Below, piece by piece: positions 18,059-27,418 of a DNA stretch of 64,000 bases (the first letter of the stretch is position 1; each line of letters starts with the position of its first letter). Both the position numbers and the translations under genes were made by a program. The DNA is from Massilia sp. W12 (GTDB taxonomy: Bacteria > Pseudomonadota > Gammaproteobacteria > Burkholderiales > Burkholderiaceae_D), in the NCBI RefSeq assembly GCF_037300705.1, contig NZ_CP147776.1, positions 3,162,001 through 3,226,000 of the forward strand. Reading direction: 5' to 3'. The notes under the pieces are model-generated. The model searched no databases. It was not told the origin of the DNA and saw nothing but the letters and a program-made list of their open reading frames with translations.

Positions 18059-18093
18059 TATAACATGACAAAAATACTGCAACGCACAAAATT

Positions 18094-18873
18094 ATGGACA
18101 CTGCACAAGAACCCGGTAAGACCTCGATTCAGGTTATCGAGAGAATGAATCTGCTGCTCGACGCCCTGGCCAAATACCCCGATCCGGTCAGCCTGAAGGA
18201 ATTATCCCAAGTTTCCGGCTTGCATCCATCGACGGCGCACCGGATTTTGAATGATCTGGTGACAACCCGCTTTGTGGATCGGGTTGAACCTGGCGCATAT
18301 CGCCTCGGTATGCGTTTGCTGGAGTTGGGCAATATCGTCAAAAGCCGTTTGAGCGTGCGTGAAGCGGCGCTGGATTTCATGCGCGGCCTGCACCGCCGCA
18401 CCCAGCAAACCATTAATCTCTCGGTGCGTCAGGGTGATGAAATTGTGTATATCGACCGCGCATTTTCTGAGCGCTCGGGGATGCAGGTGGTGCGCGCTAT
18501 CGGCGGCCGTGCGCCGCTGCATCTGACTTCCACCGGCAAGCTGTTTTTATCGGTGGATGAGCCGAAAGCCGTGCGCGCTTACGCCACCCGCACCGGACTG
18601 GCCGGACATACCCGCAATTCGATTACCGAATTAGCGCGCCTGGAGCGTGAGCTGGCTCTGGTGCGCACGCGCGGCTATGCGCGCGACAATGAGGAATTGG
18701 AACTGGGGGTGCGCTGCATGGCGGCCGGGATACGTGACGATAGCGGGAAATTGGTGGCCGGTTTGTCAATTTCGGCGCCGGCCGACCGTTTGCAGGAAGA
18801 GTGGATGGAAGATTTGATTCAGACCGCAAACCAGATTTCGACCACGCTGGGGTATAACGGCAACCCGCTGTAA
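18094..18873 (+). CDS. IclR family transcriptional regulator
   Basis: The 259-residue protein has the IclR layout: an N-terminal winged helix (about 12-75; SLKELSQVSGLHPSTAHRIL) and a C-terminal ligand-binding domain (about 85-255; INLSVRQGDEIVYIDRA, GRAPLHLTSTGKLFL, RGYARDNEELELGVRCMAAG). It is divergent from lutAB and is therefore a likely lactate- or carboxylate-responsive regulator of that operon, which is inference from position. An intrinsic terminator follows 15 bp downstream. Confidence 0.93.
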   Translation: MDTAQEPGKTSIQVIERMNLLLDALAKYPDPVSLKELSQVSGLHPSTAHRILNDLVTTRFVDRVEPGAYRLGMRLLELGNIVKSRLSVREAALDFMRGLHRRTQQTINLSVRQGDEIVYIDRAFSERSGMQVVRAIGGRAPLHLTSTGKLFLSVDEPKAVRAYATRTGLAGHTRNSITELARLERELALVRTRGYARDNEELELGVRCMAAGIRDDSGKLVAGLSISAPADRLQEEWMEDLIQTANQISTTLGYNGNPL

Positions 18874-18888
18874 GACGCGGCAAAAACA

Positions 18889-18919
18889 AAAACGGCAGCC
18901 TGCGCGGCTGCCGTTTTTT
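18889..18919 (+). terminator. Intrinsic terminator after iclR, also usable by pbpG
   Basis: A perfect CGGCAGCC/GGCTGCCG stem with a 5-nt loop is followed by TTTTTT on the plus strand and preceded by an A-rich run. It can therefore end transcription from both the IclR gene and the convergent pbpG gene, whose stop is at 18935. Confidence 0.9.
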
Positions 18920-18934
18920 GCTTGTAAAGAGGTT

Positions 18935-20017
18935 TTACAGCATGGTGCGCAATTTGGCTTCTTCCAGCCATTTGCGCACGCGGCTGGCGTCGCCCAGGCG
19001 CGATTCCTTGCCCTTGGAGTCAAGGAAAACCATGACCACCGGGCGGCCTTCAATCTTGGCCTGCATCACCAGGCAACGCCCGGCTTCAGAGATGTAGCCG
19101 GTTTTTTGCAGGCCGATATCCCATTCCGGATTATTCACCAGGTGATTGGTGTTGACATAGTTCAGGGTGCGGCCATTGGCCTCCACCGCGTAGCGCGGAT
19201 CGGTGGAATATTTCGCCAGCAAAGGTTGCTGCCCTGCCGCCACCACCAGACGCGCCAGATCGCGCGCGCTGGAAACGTTTTTGCTCGACAAGCCGTTCGC
19301 ATCGACATAACGGGTGTCTTGCATGCCCAGCGCTTTGGCTTTGGCGTTCATGGCCGCCACAAAGGCCGGCAAACCACCTGGATAATTGCGGCCAAGCGCG
19401 GCTGAAGCGCGGTTTTCAGAACTCATCAAGGCCAGATGCAACATCACGCTGCGCGGCAGCGAGACACCGACGCGCAGACGCGAGGAACTGAATTTTTCGC
19501 GATCCACATCTTCTTCGGCAATGGTCAGCATTTCATCCATGTCCTGATTCGCTTCCACCACCACCAAGCCGGTCATAAGCTTGGTAATTGAGGCGATCGG
19601 CAACACTGCATCGGCGTTTTTCTCAAACAGCACCTGGCTGCTGGATTGATCAATCACATACGCCACGCTGGATTTCAATTCGAGCGGGTCCGTGGTGCGG
19701 TTCAAGCCGGCCAGATCGCCAACTGTGGCAATCGCCGGCGCTACCGTCATTTGCTGCCCGGTAAACGCCACGCGCTGGTACACCACGCGCCGCTTGCCAT
19801 GCACCAGCACGACTTTTTTCACCAGACGGGGGCGCAATTGCACTTTGCTGCTTTTGCCGGCTTTTGCGGCTTTGACCACTTTGCCGTTCTTGCCTTGCGC
19901 GCCGGGTTTGATCTTGACCACGGTTTTCTTCTGGCTTTGCTGCTTTGCTTCCACCGGGGGCGTCGCCAGCAGCGAAGCCAGAATCGCTGTTAAAAATGGC
20001 ATTAAGAAGCGTTTCAT
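18935..20017 (-). CDS. pbpG: D-alanyl-D-alanine endopeptidase (PBP7 type, peptidase S11)
   Basis: ATG 20017 follows AGGAGG and gives 360 residues with a signal peptide (MKRFLMPFLTAILASLLATP). A lysine-rich linker (about 20-80) leads to the S11 penicillin-binding fold. All three active-site motifs are present: SITK (in PIASITKLM), SEN (in MSSENRAS) and KTG (in LQKTGYISEAG). PBP7-type enzymes cut D-Ala-mDAP crosslinks in the periplasm during wall remodelling. The basic linker is longer than in Escherichia coli PBP7. It is monocistronic by its spacing. Confidence 0.93.
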   Translation of the reverse strand: MKRFLMPFLTAILASLLATPPVEAKQQSQKKTVVKIKPGAQGKNGKVVKAAKAGKSSKVQLRPRLVKKVVLVHGKRRVVYQRVAFTGQQMTVAPAIATVGDLAGLNRTTDPLELKSSVAYVIDQSSSQVLFEKNADAVLPIASITKLMTGLVVVEANQDMDEMLTIAEEDVDREKFSSSRLRVGVSLPRSVMLHLALMSSENRASAALGRNYPGGLPAFVAAMNAKAKALGMQDTRYVDANGLSSKNVSSARDLARLVVAAGQQPLLAKYSTDPRYAVEANGRTLNYVNTNHLVNNPEWDIGLQKTGYISEAGRCLVMQAKIEGRPVVMVFLDSKGKESRLGDASRVRKWLEEAKLRTML

Positions 20018-20223
20018 ATTTTCCTCCTGCAGCGCATACACGCCGCTGCTTGACTTCAGTATATGCAGTGATGGATTGCACATACGCGTATATCGCGGAT
20101 ATTCACGCGAGTCTTTCAAAACCATGTCAAAGTGTAACAAAATTCAGATTTATCGCAACTAAATTAAGGACTTAGCGCCTATTTCTGAAGCATTCTGTGA
20201 ACACCCTGGACAGACATCCAGCC

Positions 20224-20943
20224 TTATTCATGAAAGCGGGCAAATGTCGCTACCGGTTCACGTTGCGTCACCAGGCTGTTTTCCACTTTGCTCATATCGG
20301 CATAACCCATGGACATGCCGCAAATCAAAATCTCCGCCGGGTCGATTCCCAAATGCTGTTTAATAATGTCGGGGTAATGGATAAAGGCGGCTTGCGGGCA
20401 GGTGTCCAGACCGCGCGCGCGCGCGGCCAGCATGATGTTTTGCAAAAACATGCCGTAATCCAGCCAGGAGCCGCGCTCCATTACCGGCTCAATTGTAAAA
20501 AACAGCGCCACCGGGGCGTCAAAGAATTGATAATTGCGGCCATGCTGCTGTTTCATGCCGGCCTTGTTATCGCGCGTCAAACCGAGCAGCGCATATAAAT
20601 CCCAGCCGACTTTGCGCCGCCGCTCGATATACGGGGCCACCCATTGGCGCGGATAATATGGATACTCTTCGATTTCCTGGCGCTGCGGATCGTCATAGGC
20701 AGCCAGGATGTCGCGGCTTAATTTTGCGCGTGACTCGCCGGTCAGCACATGCACCCGCCACGGCTGGGTATTGGTGCCGGATGGCGCGCGCGCGGCGATC
20801 TGCAATATTTCTTCAATCAAGGCCCGTGGCGGCAACGTATCGAGAAATGCGCGCACCGAACGCCTGCTGGCGATTACATAATCCAGCGCCTGACGCACTT
20901 GTTCTTGATTCAGGCCATCAGGCAATGGTCTTTCTTGTGTCAT
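20224..20943 (-). CDS. Nitroreductase family protein
   Basis: ATG 20943, preceded by GGCGAG, gives 239 residues. FMN-binding nitroreductase motifs are clear: IASRRSVRAFL at the N-terminus, AARAPSGTNTQPWRVHVLTG, the dimer segment DYGMFLQNIMLAARARGLDTCPQ, and the C-terminal ILICGMSMGY. The family reduces nitroaromatics, quinones or flavins with NAD(P)H in the cytoplasm; the natural substrate is unknown. A longer start upstream is open but lacks family similarity. The 280-bp region above it also carries the divergent phasin promoter. Confidence 0.93.
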   Translation of the reverse strand: MTQERPLPDGLNQEQVRQALDYVIASRRSVRAFLDTLPPRALIEEILQIAARAPSGTNTQPWRVHVLTGESRAKLSRDILAAYDDPQRQEIEEYPYYPRQWVAPYIERRRKVGWDLYALLGLTRDNKAGMKQQHGRNYQFFDAPVALFFTIEPVMERGSWLDYGMFLQNIMLAARARGLDTCPQAAFIHYPDIIKQHLGIDPAEILICGMSMGYADMSKVENSLVTQREPVATFARFHE

Positions 20944-21127
20944 CTCGCCCCCCATAAAGCGCGGCATGATTTTGTGGCGCAGGCAGCGCGACAATACTTG
21001 CAATCATGCAATTTTCTTGTGTTACGGACTTTCTGCGGCGACAAAATTTCAGCCGCCTTGCATAAACCGGCAAGTGTAGCATGCCATCTGCACAGCGCTG
21101 CATGCCGATCCATGCGGAAAGCGATGA

Positions 21128-21206
21128 TGCATTGCACAAAAAAACGCTTGACTAAATTTCAGGCGCCATTAGAATACGCAATCGAAATCGTTGTTGCATT
21201 GCACAA
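21128..21206 (+). promoter_or_regulatory. Phasin promoter flanked by a duplicated 12-bp site
   Basis: TTGACT (21148-21153), a 16-bp spacer and TAGAAT (21170-21175) form a good sigma-70 promoter. The 12-mer TGCATTGCACAA occurs twice in direct orientation: 21128-21139, just upstream of the -35, and 21195-21206, between the -10 and the ribosome site. Two TGC-rich sites bracketing a phasin promoter is the arrangement known for the PHA-responsive repressor PhaR, so these are likely PhaR operators. No phaR gene is in the window. Confidence 0.65.
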
Positions 21207-21234
21207 TCCCCGTTGCCCCCACAAGGAGACATCC

Positions 21235-21798
21235 ATGTTTGCCATCCCCGAACAATTCACCACCAACGCCAAAGCCGGCATTGAAGCCCAATTCGCTGCA
21301 TTCAATGCCCTGAGCAGCAAAGCTTTTGAAGGCATGGAAAAGCTGGTTGAATTGAATTTGAATCTGACCCGCAATGCGCTGGAAGAAAGCAGCCAGGCCA
21401 CACGCCAGTTGCTGTCCGCCAAAGACCCGCAAGAAGTCTTCACGATCAATCATTTCAAGCCGATGGCCGACAAAGTGCTGGCTTACAGCCGCGAAGCCGC
21501 TGCGATCGCCAACAAAACCCAATCCGAATTCAGCAAAACTGCTGAAGCGCAAATCACCGAAATCAACCGTAAAACCGTTGAACTGGTGGAAGAATTCAGC
21601 AAGCACGCTCCTGCCGGTACGGAAGGCGCTGTGACCGCACTGAAAACCCTGATCGGCAACGCCAACGCCGGCTACGAGCAATTTTCCAAGGCCAGCAAAC
21701 AAACTCTGGAAACGCTGGAAAGCAATCTGAGCCAGGTGATGAGCCAATTCACCCAGGCTGCTGAAAAAGCCGCGCCGCGCGCGAAAAAAGCTGCTTAA
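21235..21798 (+). CDS. phaP: Phasin family protein (PHA granule-associated)
   Basis: The 187-residue protein starts at ATG 21235 after AAGGAG. It is almost wholly amphipathic helix without Cys, starts like a classic Burkholderiales phasin (MFAIPEQFTTNAKAGIEAQF), and ends in an Ala/Lys-rich tail (AAEKAAPRAKKAA). Phasins coat polyhydroxyalkanoate granules and control their number and size. Strong codon bias, a good promoter and a strong terminator suggest high expression. A longer in-frame start far upstream is rejected because it would run through the promoter. Confidence 0.95.
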   Translation: MFAIPEQFTTNAKAGIEAQFAAFNALSSKAFEGMEKLVELNLNLTRNALEESSQATRQLLSAKDPQEVFTINHFKPMADKVLAYSREAAAIANKTQSEFSKTAEAQITEINRKTVELVEEFSKHAPAGTEGAVTALKTLIGNANAGYEQFSKASKQTLETLESNLSQVMSQFTQAAEKAAPRAKKAA

Positions 21799-21812
21799 GT
21801 TTTTTCAAGCCA

Positions 21813-21843
21813 TAAAAAAACCCGCTGCATGCAGCGGGTTTTT
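21813..21843. terminator. Bidirectional intrinsic terminator between phaP and livF
   Basis: A perfect palindrome with arms AACCCGCTGC and GCAGCGGGTT is flanked by an A-run on the left and a T-run on the right. It can therefore terminate the phasin transcript on the plus strand and the liv operon on the minus strand. Confidence 0.92.
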
Positions 21844-21862
21844 CATTTTCAGCGTCTGCCTC

Positions 21863-22591
21863 TCAGCCTTCGCCGAGGTAAGCCGCCTGCACGCGCGGAT
21901 CATCCAACATGTCTTTCGCCGCGCCGCTCATGGTGATATATCCGGAATCCATCACATAGCCGCGATGCGCCGCCTGCAAGGCCAGTTTGGCGTTTTGCTC
22001 AACCAGCAAAATCGTCACACCCTGGGCCGAGATATTGCGCACCACTTCAAAGATTTTCTCCACCATAATGGGCGATAAACCCATCGACGGTTCATCCAGC
22101 AAAAGCAAATCGGGATGGCACATCAAGGCGCGCGCCATGGCCAGCATTTGCTGTTCGCCGCCGGAGAGCGTGCCAGCCAATTGGGCCGAACGCTCTTTCA
22201 GACGCGGAAACACGCCGTACCATTTTTCGATATCCGCTTCAATCGCCGCCTTGTCTTTCATGGTGAAGGCGCCCATTTGCAGATTTTCGTAAATCGTCAT
22301 GCGCGCGAACACGCCGCGCCCTTCCGGCACCATGGCCAGCTTGCGCTCCACCAGCTGGAAGGATTTCAAGCCTTTGATCGATTCGCCTTTATAGCGGATA
22401 TCGCCTTCCAGCTTGCTGCCAGGCAGACTGCCGGTGATTGCTTTGAGCGTGGTGGTTTTACCGGCGCCATTGGCCCCGATCAAGGTCACCAGCTCACCCT
22501 GATGCACTTCCAAATCAACGCCTTTGACCGCTTTGATGCCGCCGTATGCGACCTTGAGTCCGCTGATTTGCAAAATTGTCGCGCCAGCCAT
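21863..22591 (-). CDS. livF: Branched-chain amino acid ABC transporter ATP-binding protein LivF
   Basis: The 242-residue ATPase starts at ATG 22591, which overlaps the livG stop (TGATG). Walker A is GANGAGKTTTLK, the ABC signature LSGGEQQMLAMARALM, Walker B LLLLDEPSMGLSP, and the H-loop histidine is replaced by Gln in LLVEQN, as is normal for LivF. With LivG it powers uptake of leucine, isoleucine, valine or related amino acids through LivHM. Last gene of livHMGF, ending at a terminator. Confidence 0.96.
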   Translation of the reverse strand: MAGATILQISGLKVAYGGIKAVKGVDLEVHQGELVTLIGANGAGKTTTLKAITGSLPGSKLEGDIRYKGESIKGLKSFQLVERKLAMVPEGRGVFARMTIYENLQMGAFTMKDKAAIEADIEKWYGVFPRLKERSAQLAGTLSGGEQQMLAMARALMCHPDLLLLDEPSMGLSPIMVEKIFEVVRNISAQGVTILLVEQNAKLALQAAHRGYVMDSGYITMSGAAKDMLDDPRVQAAYLGEG

Positions 22592-23361
22592 CAATGTGCC
22601 CCTCCCAAATATGCGTCAATCACCGCCTGATTGCTTTGAATTTCAGCGGGCAGTCCTTCGGCAATCGGCTTGCCATATTCCAATACGGTGAGGCGGTCGC
22701 ACAAACCCATCACCAGCTTCACATCATGTTCAATCAAAAGCACGGTTTTGCCCTGCTCTTTGATTTTGACCAGCAGCTTGCGCAAGTCCAGTTTTTCGGT
22801 GGCGTTCATGCCAGCCGCCGGTTCATCCAAGGCCAGCAGCTTGGGATCGGTGGCCAGCGCGCGCGCGATTTCCAGGCGGCGCTGATCGCCATAAGACAGG
22901 AAACGCGCGGTGCGGGCGGCAAATTGGCCGATGCCGACAAAATCCAGCAATTCCTGGGCGCGGCGGCGGATCATGGCTTCCTCTTCACGCGCTGCCTTAT
23001 GACGGAACACAGCGCCGAACACACCCTGTTTGGTGCGCACATGACAGCCCACCATCACATTTTCCAACACCGTCATTTCACCAAACAGACGGATGTTCTG
23101 GAAAGTGCGCGCGATCCCGGCTTTGGCCACTTCGTGCGGCGCAGAGGGCGAATAAGTCTGCCCATCCAGTTTGAAGCTGCCGGTGTCAGGCTGGTACAAG
23201 CCGGTGATGACATTGAAAAAAGTGGTTTTGCCAGCGCCATTGGGGCCGATCAAACCATAGATCTGACCACGCTTGACGTTGATGCCGACTTCGGTCAGCG
23301 CTTGCAAACCGCCAAAGCGCTTATTAACGCCGGCAATTTCCAACATGATATCGTTACTCAT
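22591..23361 (-). CDS. livG: Branched-chain amino acid ABC transporter ATP-binding protein LivG
   Basis: The 256-residue ATPase has Walker A GPNGAGKTTFFN, signature LSYGDQRRLEIARALA, Walker B LLALDEPAAGMN, and the H-loop LLIEHDVKLVM. The long insert containing GIARTFQNIRLFGEMTVLENV is typical of LivG. It lies 15 bp after livM and overlaps livF. It energises the LivHM channel in the inner membrane. Confidence 0.96.
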   Translation of the reverse strand: MSNDIMLEIAGVNKRFGGLQALTEVGINVKRGQIYGLIGPNGAGKTTFFNVITGLYQPDTGSFKLDGQTYSPSAPHEVAKAGIARTFQNIRLFGEMTVLENVMVGCHVRTKQGVFGAVFRHKAAREEEAMIRRRAQELLDFVGIGQFAARTARFLSYGDQRRLEIARALATDPKLLALDEPAAGMNATEKLDLRKLLVKIKEQGKTVLLIEHDVKLVMGLCDRLTVLEYGKPIAEGLPAEIQSNQAVIDAYLGGAH

Positions 23362-23376
23362 CTCTCAGTCTCCTGC

Positions 23377-24594
23377 TCAGGCTTGGGCCGGCTTGCCAGC
23401 CTGCTCCACTTTTTCTTCCTGCTCTTCATCTTCGTGCTTGGGCGCAGGCCACAAGCCGGCGGGCTTGTACAACATCACCACCACCAGCGCCAGACCGTAG
23501 AGCAGTTGACGCAAGACTTCATCTGCAATCACTTCATGTCCGAACAGTGCGTTTTGCACAGGGCGTGAGGTGTGGCGCAGCACTTCCGGGAAGGCCGCCA
23601 GAATCGCCCCGCCCAACACCACGCCGGGGATGTGACCAATGCCGCCCAACACCACCATCGCCAACACCACCACCGATTCCATCAGCGAGAAGGATTCGGG
23701 CGAGACAAAGCCCTGGAAGGAGCCGAACATGGCGCCGGCGATGCCGCCGAACGAAGCGCCCATGGTGAACGCCAGCAGTTTCACGTTGCGGGTGTTGATG
23801 CCCATCGCTTTGGCGGCGATTTCATCTTCACGAATCGCCATCCAGGCGCGGCCCAGACGCGAATTTTGCAGCCGCACCGAGACAAAAATCACCATAATGC
23901 ACAGCAGCAGGAACAGGAAATAATAGGCTGTCACCGAAGGCATGCTGAAGTTGCCGATAAAGACGGTGGACTTGGAGCCTGGTTCACCCGCCAGGGAAAC
24001 GCCAAAAATGCGAATCGGCTCAATCATATTGATGCCTTGCGGGCCATTCGTGATATTCACCGGCGCATTCAGATTGTTCATGAAGATACGGATGATTTCA
24101 CCAAAGCCCAGAGTCACAATCGCCAGATAGTCGCCGCGCAACTTCAAGGTCGGCGCGCCGAGCAAGGCGCCGAACAAGCCAGCCAGCGCAGCCGACAAAG
24201 GCACAATCCACCACACCGACAAATGAATGCCGTTTTGCCGGATTTCCTCGCCGAACAATGACACCAGGAAGTTGCCGAAAGCCGGTGTCTGATTCACAAA
24301 TGATTCCAGCACCGTGGCGAACTGCGGCGAGGCGAACAGACCGACCATATACGCGCCCACCGCAAAAAATGCGATATAGCCCAAGTCCAGCAAGCCGGTA
24401 AACCCGACCACCACGTTCAAGCCCAGCGCCAGCATGATGTACAGCAAAGCCATATCCACCACCCGCACCATGGAATTGCCGGAATCCGACAATTGCGCCA
24501 GGAAGGGGAAGGCAATCATGATCGCCAGCATAATCAGCATGCTGGCCTTGGCGCGGGCCGGATTTTTTTGCATATTGAAATCAAGCAAAGCCAT
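23377..24594 (-). CDS. livM: Branched-chain amino acid ABC transporter permease LivM
   Basis: The 405-residue membrane protein starts after AGGAGG. It has about ten hydrophobic segments and the LivM pattern GLNVVVGFTGLLDLGYIAFF, GAPTLKLRGDYLAIVTLGFG, GRAWMAIREDEIAAKAMGIN and a C-terminal GGIGHIPGVVLGG. The C-terminal tail is charged (KHEDEEQEEKVEQ). It pairs with LivH to form the membrane channel. Spacing to livH is 11 bp. Confidence 0.96.
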   Translation of the reverse strand: MALLDFNMQKNPARAKASMLIMLAIMIAFPFLAQLSDSGNSMVRVVDMALLYIMLALGLNVVVGFTGLLDLGYIAFFAVGAYMVGLFASPQFATVLESFVNQTPAFGNFLVSLFGEEIRQNGIHLSVWWIVPLSAALAGLFGALLGAPTLKLRGDYLAIVTLGFGEIIRIFMNNLNAPVNITNGPQGINMIEPIRIFGVSLAGEPGSKSTVFIGNFSMPSVTAYYFLFLLLCIMVIFVSVRLQNSRLGRAWMAIREDEIAAKAMGINTRNVKLLAFTMGASFGGIAGAMFGSFQGFVSPESFSLMESVVVLAMVVLGGIGHIPGVVLGGAILAAFPEVLRHTSRPVQNALFGHEVIADEVLRQLLYGLALVVVMLYKPAGLWPAPKHEDEEQEEKVEQAGKPAQA

Positions 24595-24605
24595 CTCATC
24601 CTCCT

Positions 24606-25535
24606 TTACGCACGATCAGCCACACGCTCGCCCATGATGCCGGATGGCCGCAAGGTCAAGACAATGATTAACACCACGAAGGCGAAAATATCCTGATAGT
24701 GACTGCCCAAAAAGCCGCCTGTCAAAGGCCCGATATAACCGGCGCCCAGACTCTCAATCAGCCCCAGCACAATGCCGCCCACCATGGCGCCATAAATATT
24801 GCCGATCCCGCCTAACACGGCCGCCGAGAAAGCTTTCAAACCCGGCAAAAAGCCCATCGCGAATTGCACCGAGGAATAAGTGGCGCCCCACATCACGCCA
24901 GCCACAGCGGCCAGCGAGGCGCCGATGGCGAAGGTGGCGACCACCACAAAGTTGGCGTCCACCCCCATCAAACCGGCCACCCGTGGATTTTCCGCCGTGG
25001 CGCGCATGGCGCGCCCCATCTTGGTTTTTTCCACCAGGAACACCAGCCCCAGCATGGAAATAAAGGACAAGGCCAGCAACATGATCTGGGTTTGCGAGAT
25101 CACTGCGCCGCCGATATGGATAGGCTCCGTGGACAAGGAGGCCGGCATCGGCAAGGGGCTGCGGCCCCAGTACATCATGGCGAAGGTTTGCAACAGAATC
25201 GAAACACCGATTGCGGTGATCAATGGGGCCAGGCGCGGCGCGTTGCGCAATTTGCGATACGCCACGCGCTCAATCGTGACATTGACGATGATGCACACCG
25301 GAATGGCGCCCATGATCGCGATGATGAGCTTGAGAAAGCCAGGCATATCCGGCGCCGCCGTGCCCAGAAAAGTGAGAATCGAAAATCCGACCATTGCGCC
25401 TATCATCAGCACGTCGCCATGCGCAAAGTTAATCAGATTCAAGACGCCATACACCATGGTATAGCCGAGTGCGATCAGTGCGTACATACTGCCTAACACC
25501 AATCCGTTGATGATTTGTTGGATAAATGTATCCAT
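24606..25535 (-). CDS. livH: Branched-chain amino acid ABC transporter permease LivH
   Basis: ATG 25535 (MDTFIQQIINGLVLGSMYAL) gives 309 residues, the usual LivH size. Hydrophobic helices and the motifs GYTMVYGVLNLINFAHGD, RAMRATAENPRVAGLMG and AAVLGGIGNIYGAMVGG are diagnostic. It is the first gene of the operon on this strand. The substrate-binding protein LivK that normally completes the transporter is not beside it; upstream is ispH after a 245-bp gap, so LivK must be encoded elsewhere. Confidence 0.96.
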   Translation of the reverse strand: MDTFIQQIINGLVLGSMYALIALGYTMVYGVLNLINFAHGDVLMIGAMVGFSILTFLGTAAPDMPGFLKLIIAIMGAIPVCIIVNVTIERVAYRKLRNAPRLAPLITAIGVSILLQTFAMMYWGRSPLPMPASLSTEPIHIGGAVISQTQIMLLALSFISMLGLVFLVEKTKMGRAMRATAENPRVAGLMGVDANFVVVATFAIGASLAAVAGVMWGATYSSVQFAMGFLPGLKAFSAAVLGGIGNIYGAMVGGIVLGLIESLGAGYIGPLTGGFLGSHYQDIFAFVVLIIVLTLRPSGIMGERVADRA

Positions 25536-25780
25536 TGCCTGTCCTCTGTTCCCGGTATACACCGGCGGCACAGGTTCGGGCTGTCAGCCTGCTCCCGTCC
25601 CGCCAGGTTGGTTCAAGGCATAACGTCATTACGCGTCATGCCGCTTTCACAGCCAAGCGCAAGGCCGGGCTGTATGTCAATGACATCCTCTCCAAGTTTG
25701 CTGACGGCTCTGGCCGGTTATTCCGGTTGGCAGATAGCCAAGCTTCTGCCTTTATCCTACAGATGCCGCCAACAGTCAAA

Positions 25781-26755
25781 TTAAAGCTGCGTTGCGCGCC
25801 CGTCCAAGCCTTTGGGCAGCGGGAACGTGACATTTTCTTCCACACCCTCCAGGCTGCGCACCCGTTTTGCGCCCAGTTCCTGCAAACGCGCAATCACTTC
25901 CCGCACCAGCACTTCCGGGGCCGAGGCGCCGGCAGTGACGCCGATGCGCTGCCTGTCCGCCAGCCAGGCCGGATCGATTTGCGCCGCCGAATCCACCATA
26001 TGCGCCGCCACACCGCGTTTGGCGGCGACTTCGCGCAAACGGTTTGAATTGGAGCTGTTCGGACTGCCCACCACAATCACCAGATCGACTTGCGGCGCCA
26101 TGAATTTCACCGCCTGTTGCCGGTTAGTGGTGGCGTAGCAGATATCGCCTTTTTTCGGCTCGGCAATCGCCGGGAAGCGCGCCTTGAGCGCAGCGATAAT
26201 ATCCGCCGTATCATCCACCGACAGCGTGGTTTGCGACACATAGGCCAGCAATTCAGGATTGCTGACTTGCAAGCGCGCCACATCTTCCACCGTTTCCACC
26301 AGATGCATGCCGCCATCCGTCTGTCCCATGGTGCCTTCCACTTCCGGGTGGCCGGCATGGCCGATCATGATGATTTCACGCCCTTCGCGCCGCATTTTCG
26401 CCACTTCAACGTGCACTTTCGTGACCAGTGGGCAGGTGGCGTCAAAAATCGTCAGCCCCAGAGCATCCGCTTCCGCTCGGACCGCCTGCGGCACGCCATG
26501 CGCGGAAAATACCAGCGTGCTGCCGCGCGGCACATCGCACAATTCTTCAATAAAGACCGCGCCTTTATTGCGCAAATCCTGCACCACATAGGCGTTATGC
26601 ACAATTTCATGGCGCACATAAATCGGCGCGCCGAATTGCTGCAATGCGCGCTCAACGATTTCAATCGCGCGATCCACCCCGGCGCAAAATCCGCGCGGCT
26701 GCGCCAGCAACACTTCCTTGCCGTCCAGGGCCGCTTCTTGCTTAGCTTCCATCAT
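25781..26755 (-). CDS. ispH: 4-hydroxy-3-methylbut-2-enyl diphosphate reductase (IspH/LytB)
   Basis: ATG 26755 (of two adjacent ATGs) follows GGGAGAG and gives 324 residues. The three cluster cysteines lie in [27 protein letters not shown] and the [11 protein letters not shown] region. Active-site residues follow in [14 protein letters not shown] and [10 protein letters not shown]. The enzyme makes IPP and DMAPP in the last step of the MEP isoprenoid pathway. It sits 14 bp after fkpB, a pairing conserved in many proteobacteria. Confidence 0.96.
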   Translation of the reverse strand: MMEAKQEAALDGKEVLLAQPRGFCAGVDRAIEIVERALQQFGAPIYVRHEIVHNAYVVQDLRNKGAVFIEELCDVPRGSTLVFSAHGVPQAVRAEADALGLTIFDATCPLVTKVHVEVAKMRREGREIIMIGHAGHPEVEGTMGQTDGGMHLVETVEDVARLQVSNPELLAYVSQTTLSVDDTADIIAALKARFPAIAEPKKGDICYATTNRQQAVKFMAPQVDLVIVVGSPNSSNSNRLREVAAKRGVAAHMVDSAAQIDPAWLADRQRIGVTAGASAPEVLVREVIARLQELGAKRVRSLEGVEENVTFPLPKGLDGRATQL

Positions 26756-26769
26756 CTCTCCCTGTCCTG

Positions 26770-27225
26770 TCACAAAATCGCAATGATTTTCACATCAAAG
26801 CGCAGGCTTTGTCCCGCCAGCGGATGATTAAAATCAAACAATGCATCATTTTCATCCAACTGCAACAACACTCCGGCAAACCGGCCGCCGCCCGGCGCAT
26901 TGAACTCCACCAGGTCGCCGCGTTGGTACTGGGCATCCGGCGCGGAATTTTCCAGCAAAGTTTCGCGCGACACTTTTTGCACCAGCTCCGGGTTGCGCAA
27001 GCCGAAAGCGTCTTGCGGCGGCAACTCAAAGCTGGCCTCAGCGCCTTCCGGCAGACCGATCAGGCGCTGTTCCAGCGGCGCCGCTAACTGCCCCTGCCCC
27101 AACATGATGGTGGCGGGATTTTGCGCAAAGGTGCTGATGATTTCGCTGCCATCTTGCGCCTGTAAACGGTAATGCAACGTCAGGTAAGCATGTTCGCCAA
27201 CCAGGGGCGTTTCTTGGTTTGTCAT
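26770..27225 (-). CDS. fkpB: FKBP-type peptidyl-prolyl cis-trans isomerase (SlpA/FkpB)
   Basis: ATG 27225 follows GGAACAG and gives 151 residues. The SlpA/SlyD-like FKBP half-domains ([19 protein letters not shown] near the start, [20 protein letters not shown] at the end) flank an IF chaperone insert (about 70-120; [17 protein letters not shown]). It assists proline isomerisation and folding in the cytoplasm. It lacks the His-rich tail of SlyD, which supports SlpA. It is cotranscribed with ispH. Confidence 0.93.
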   Translation of the reverse strand: MTNQETPLVGEHAYLTLHYRLQAQDGSEIISTFAQNPATIMLGQGQLAAPLEQRLIGLPEGAEASFELPPQDAFGLRNPELVQKVSRETLLENSAPDAQYQRGDLVEFNAPGGGRFAGVLLQLDENDALFDFNHPLAGQSLRFDVKIIAIL

Positions 27226-27418
27226 AATCTGTTCCGGATCCTGCGGGTGAAAAATGCCCCGTATTGTATGCCAGAACCCTGTCGGAAACCTGCGCCGCCG
27301 CCCTGTTTCCACCCGGCGCCGCAGCGCCCGCCAAACTTGGCGGCACATCCCCCTTGCCTGTGCAGCTGTATGCATATACAGTTAAGGCATTCCCGCATTT
27401 TCTCCACAAGGAGGCAAT

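Noticed and set aside
18041-18064. TTGATT...TATAAC as the iclR promoter
   Set aside because: The spacer is only 12 bp, too short for a sigma-70 promoter; only the palindrome within it was kept as a possible operator.
22576-23568. 330-codon plus-strand frame opposite livG and livM
   Set aside because: His/Gln-rich antisense translation; livG and livM have all diagnostic motifs.
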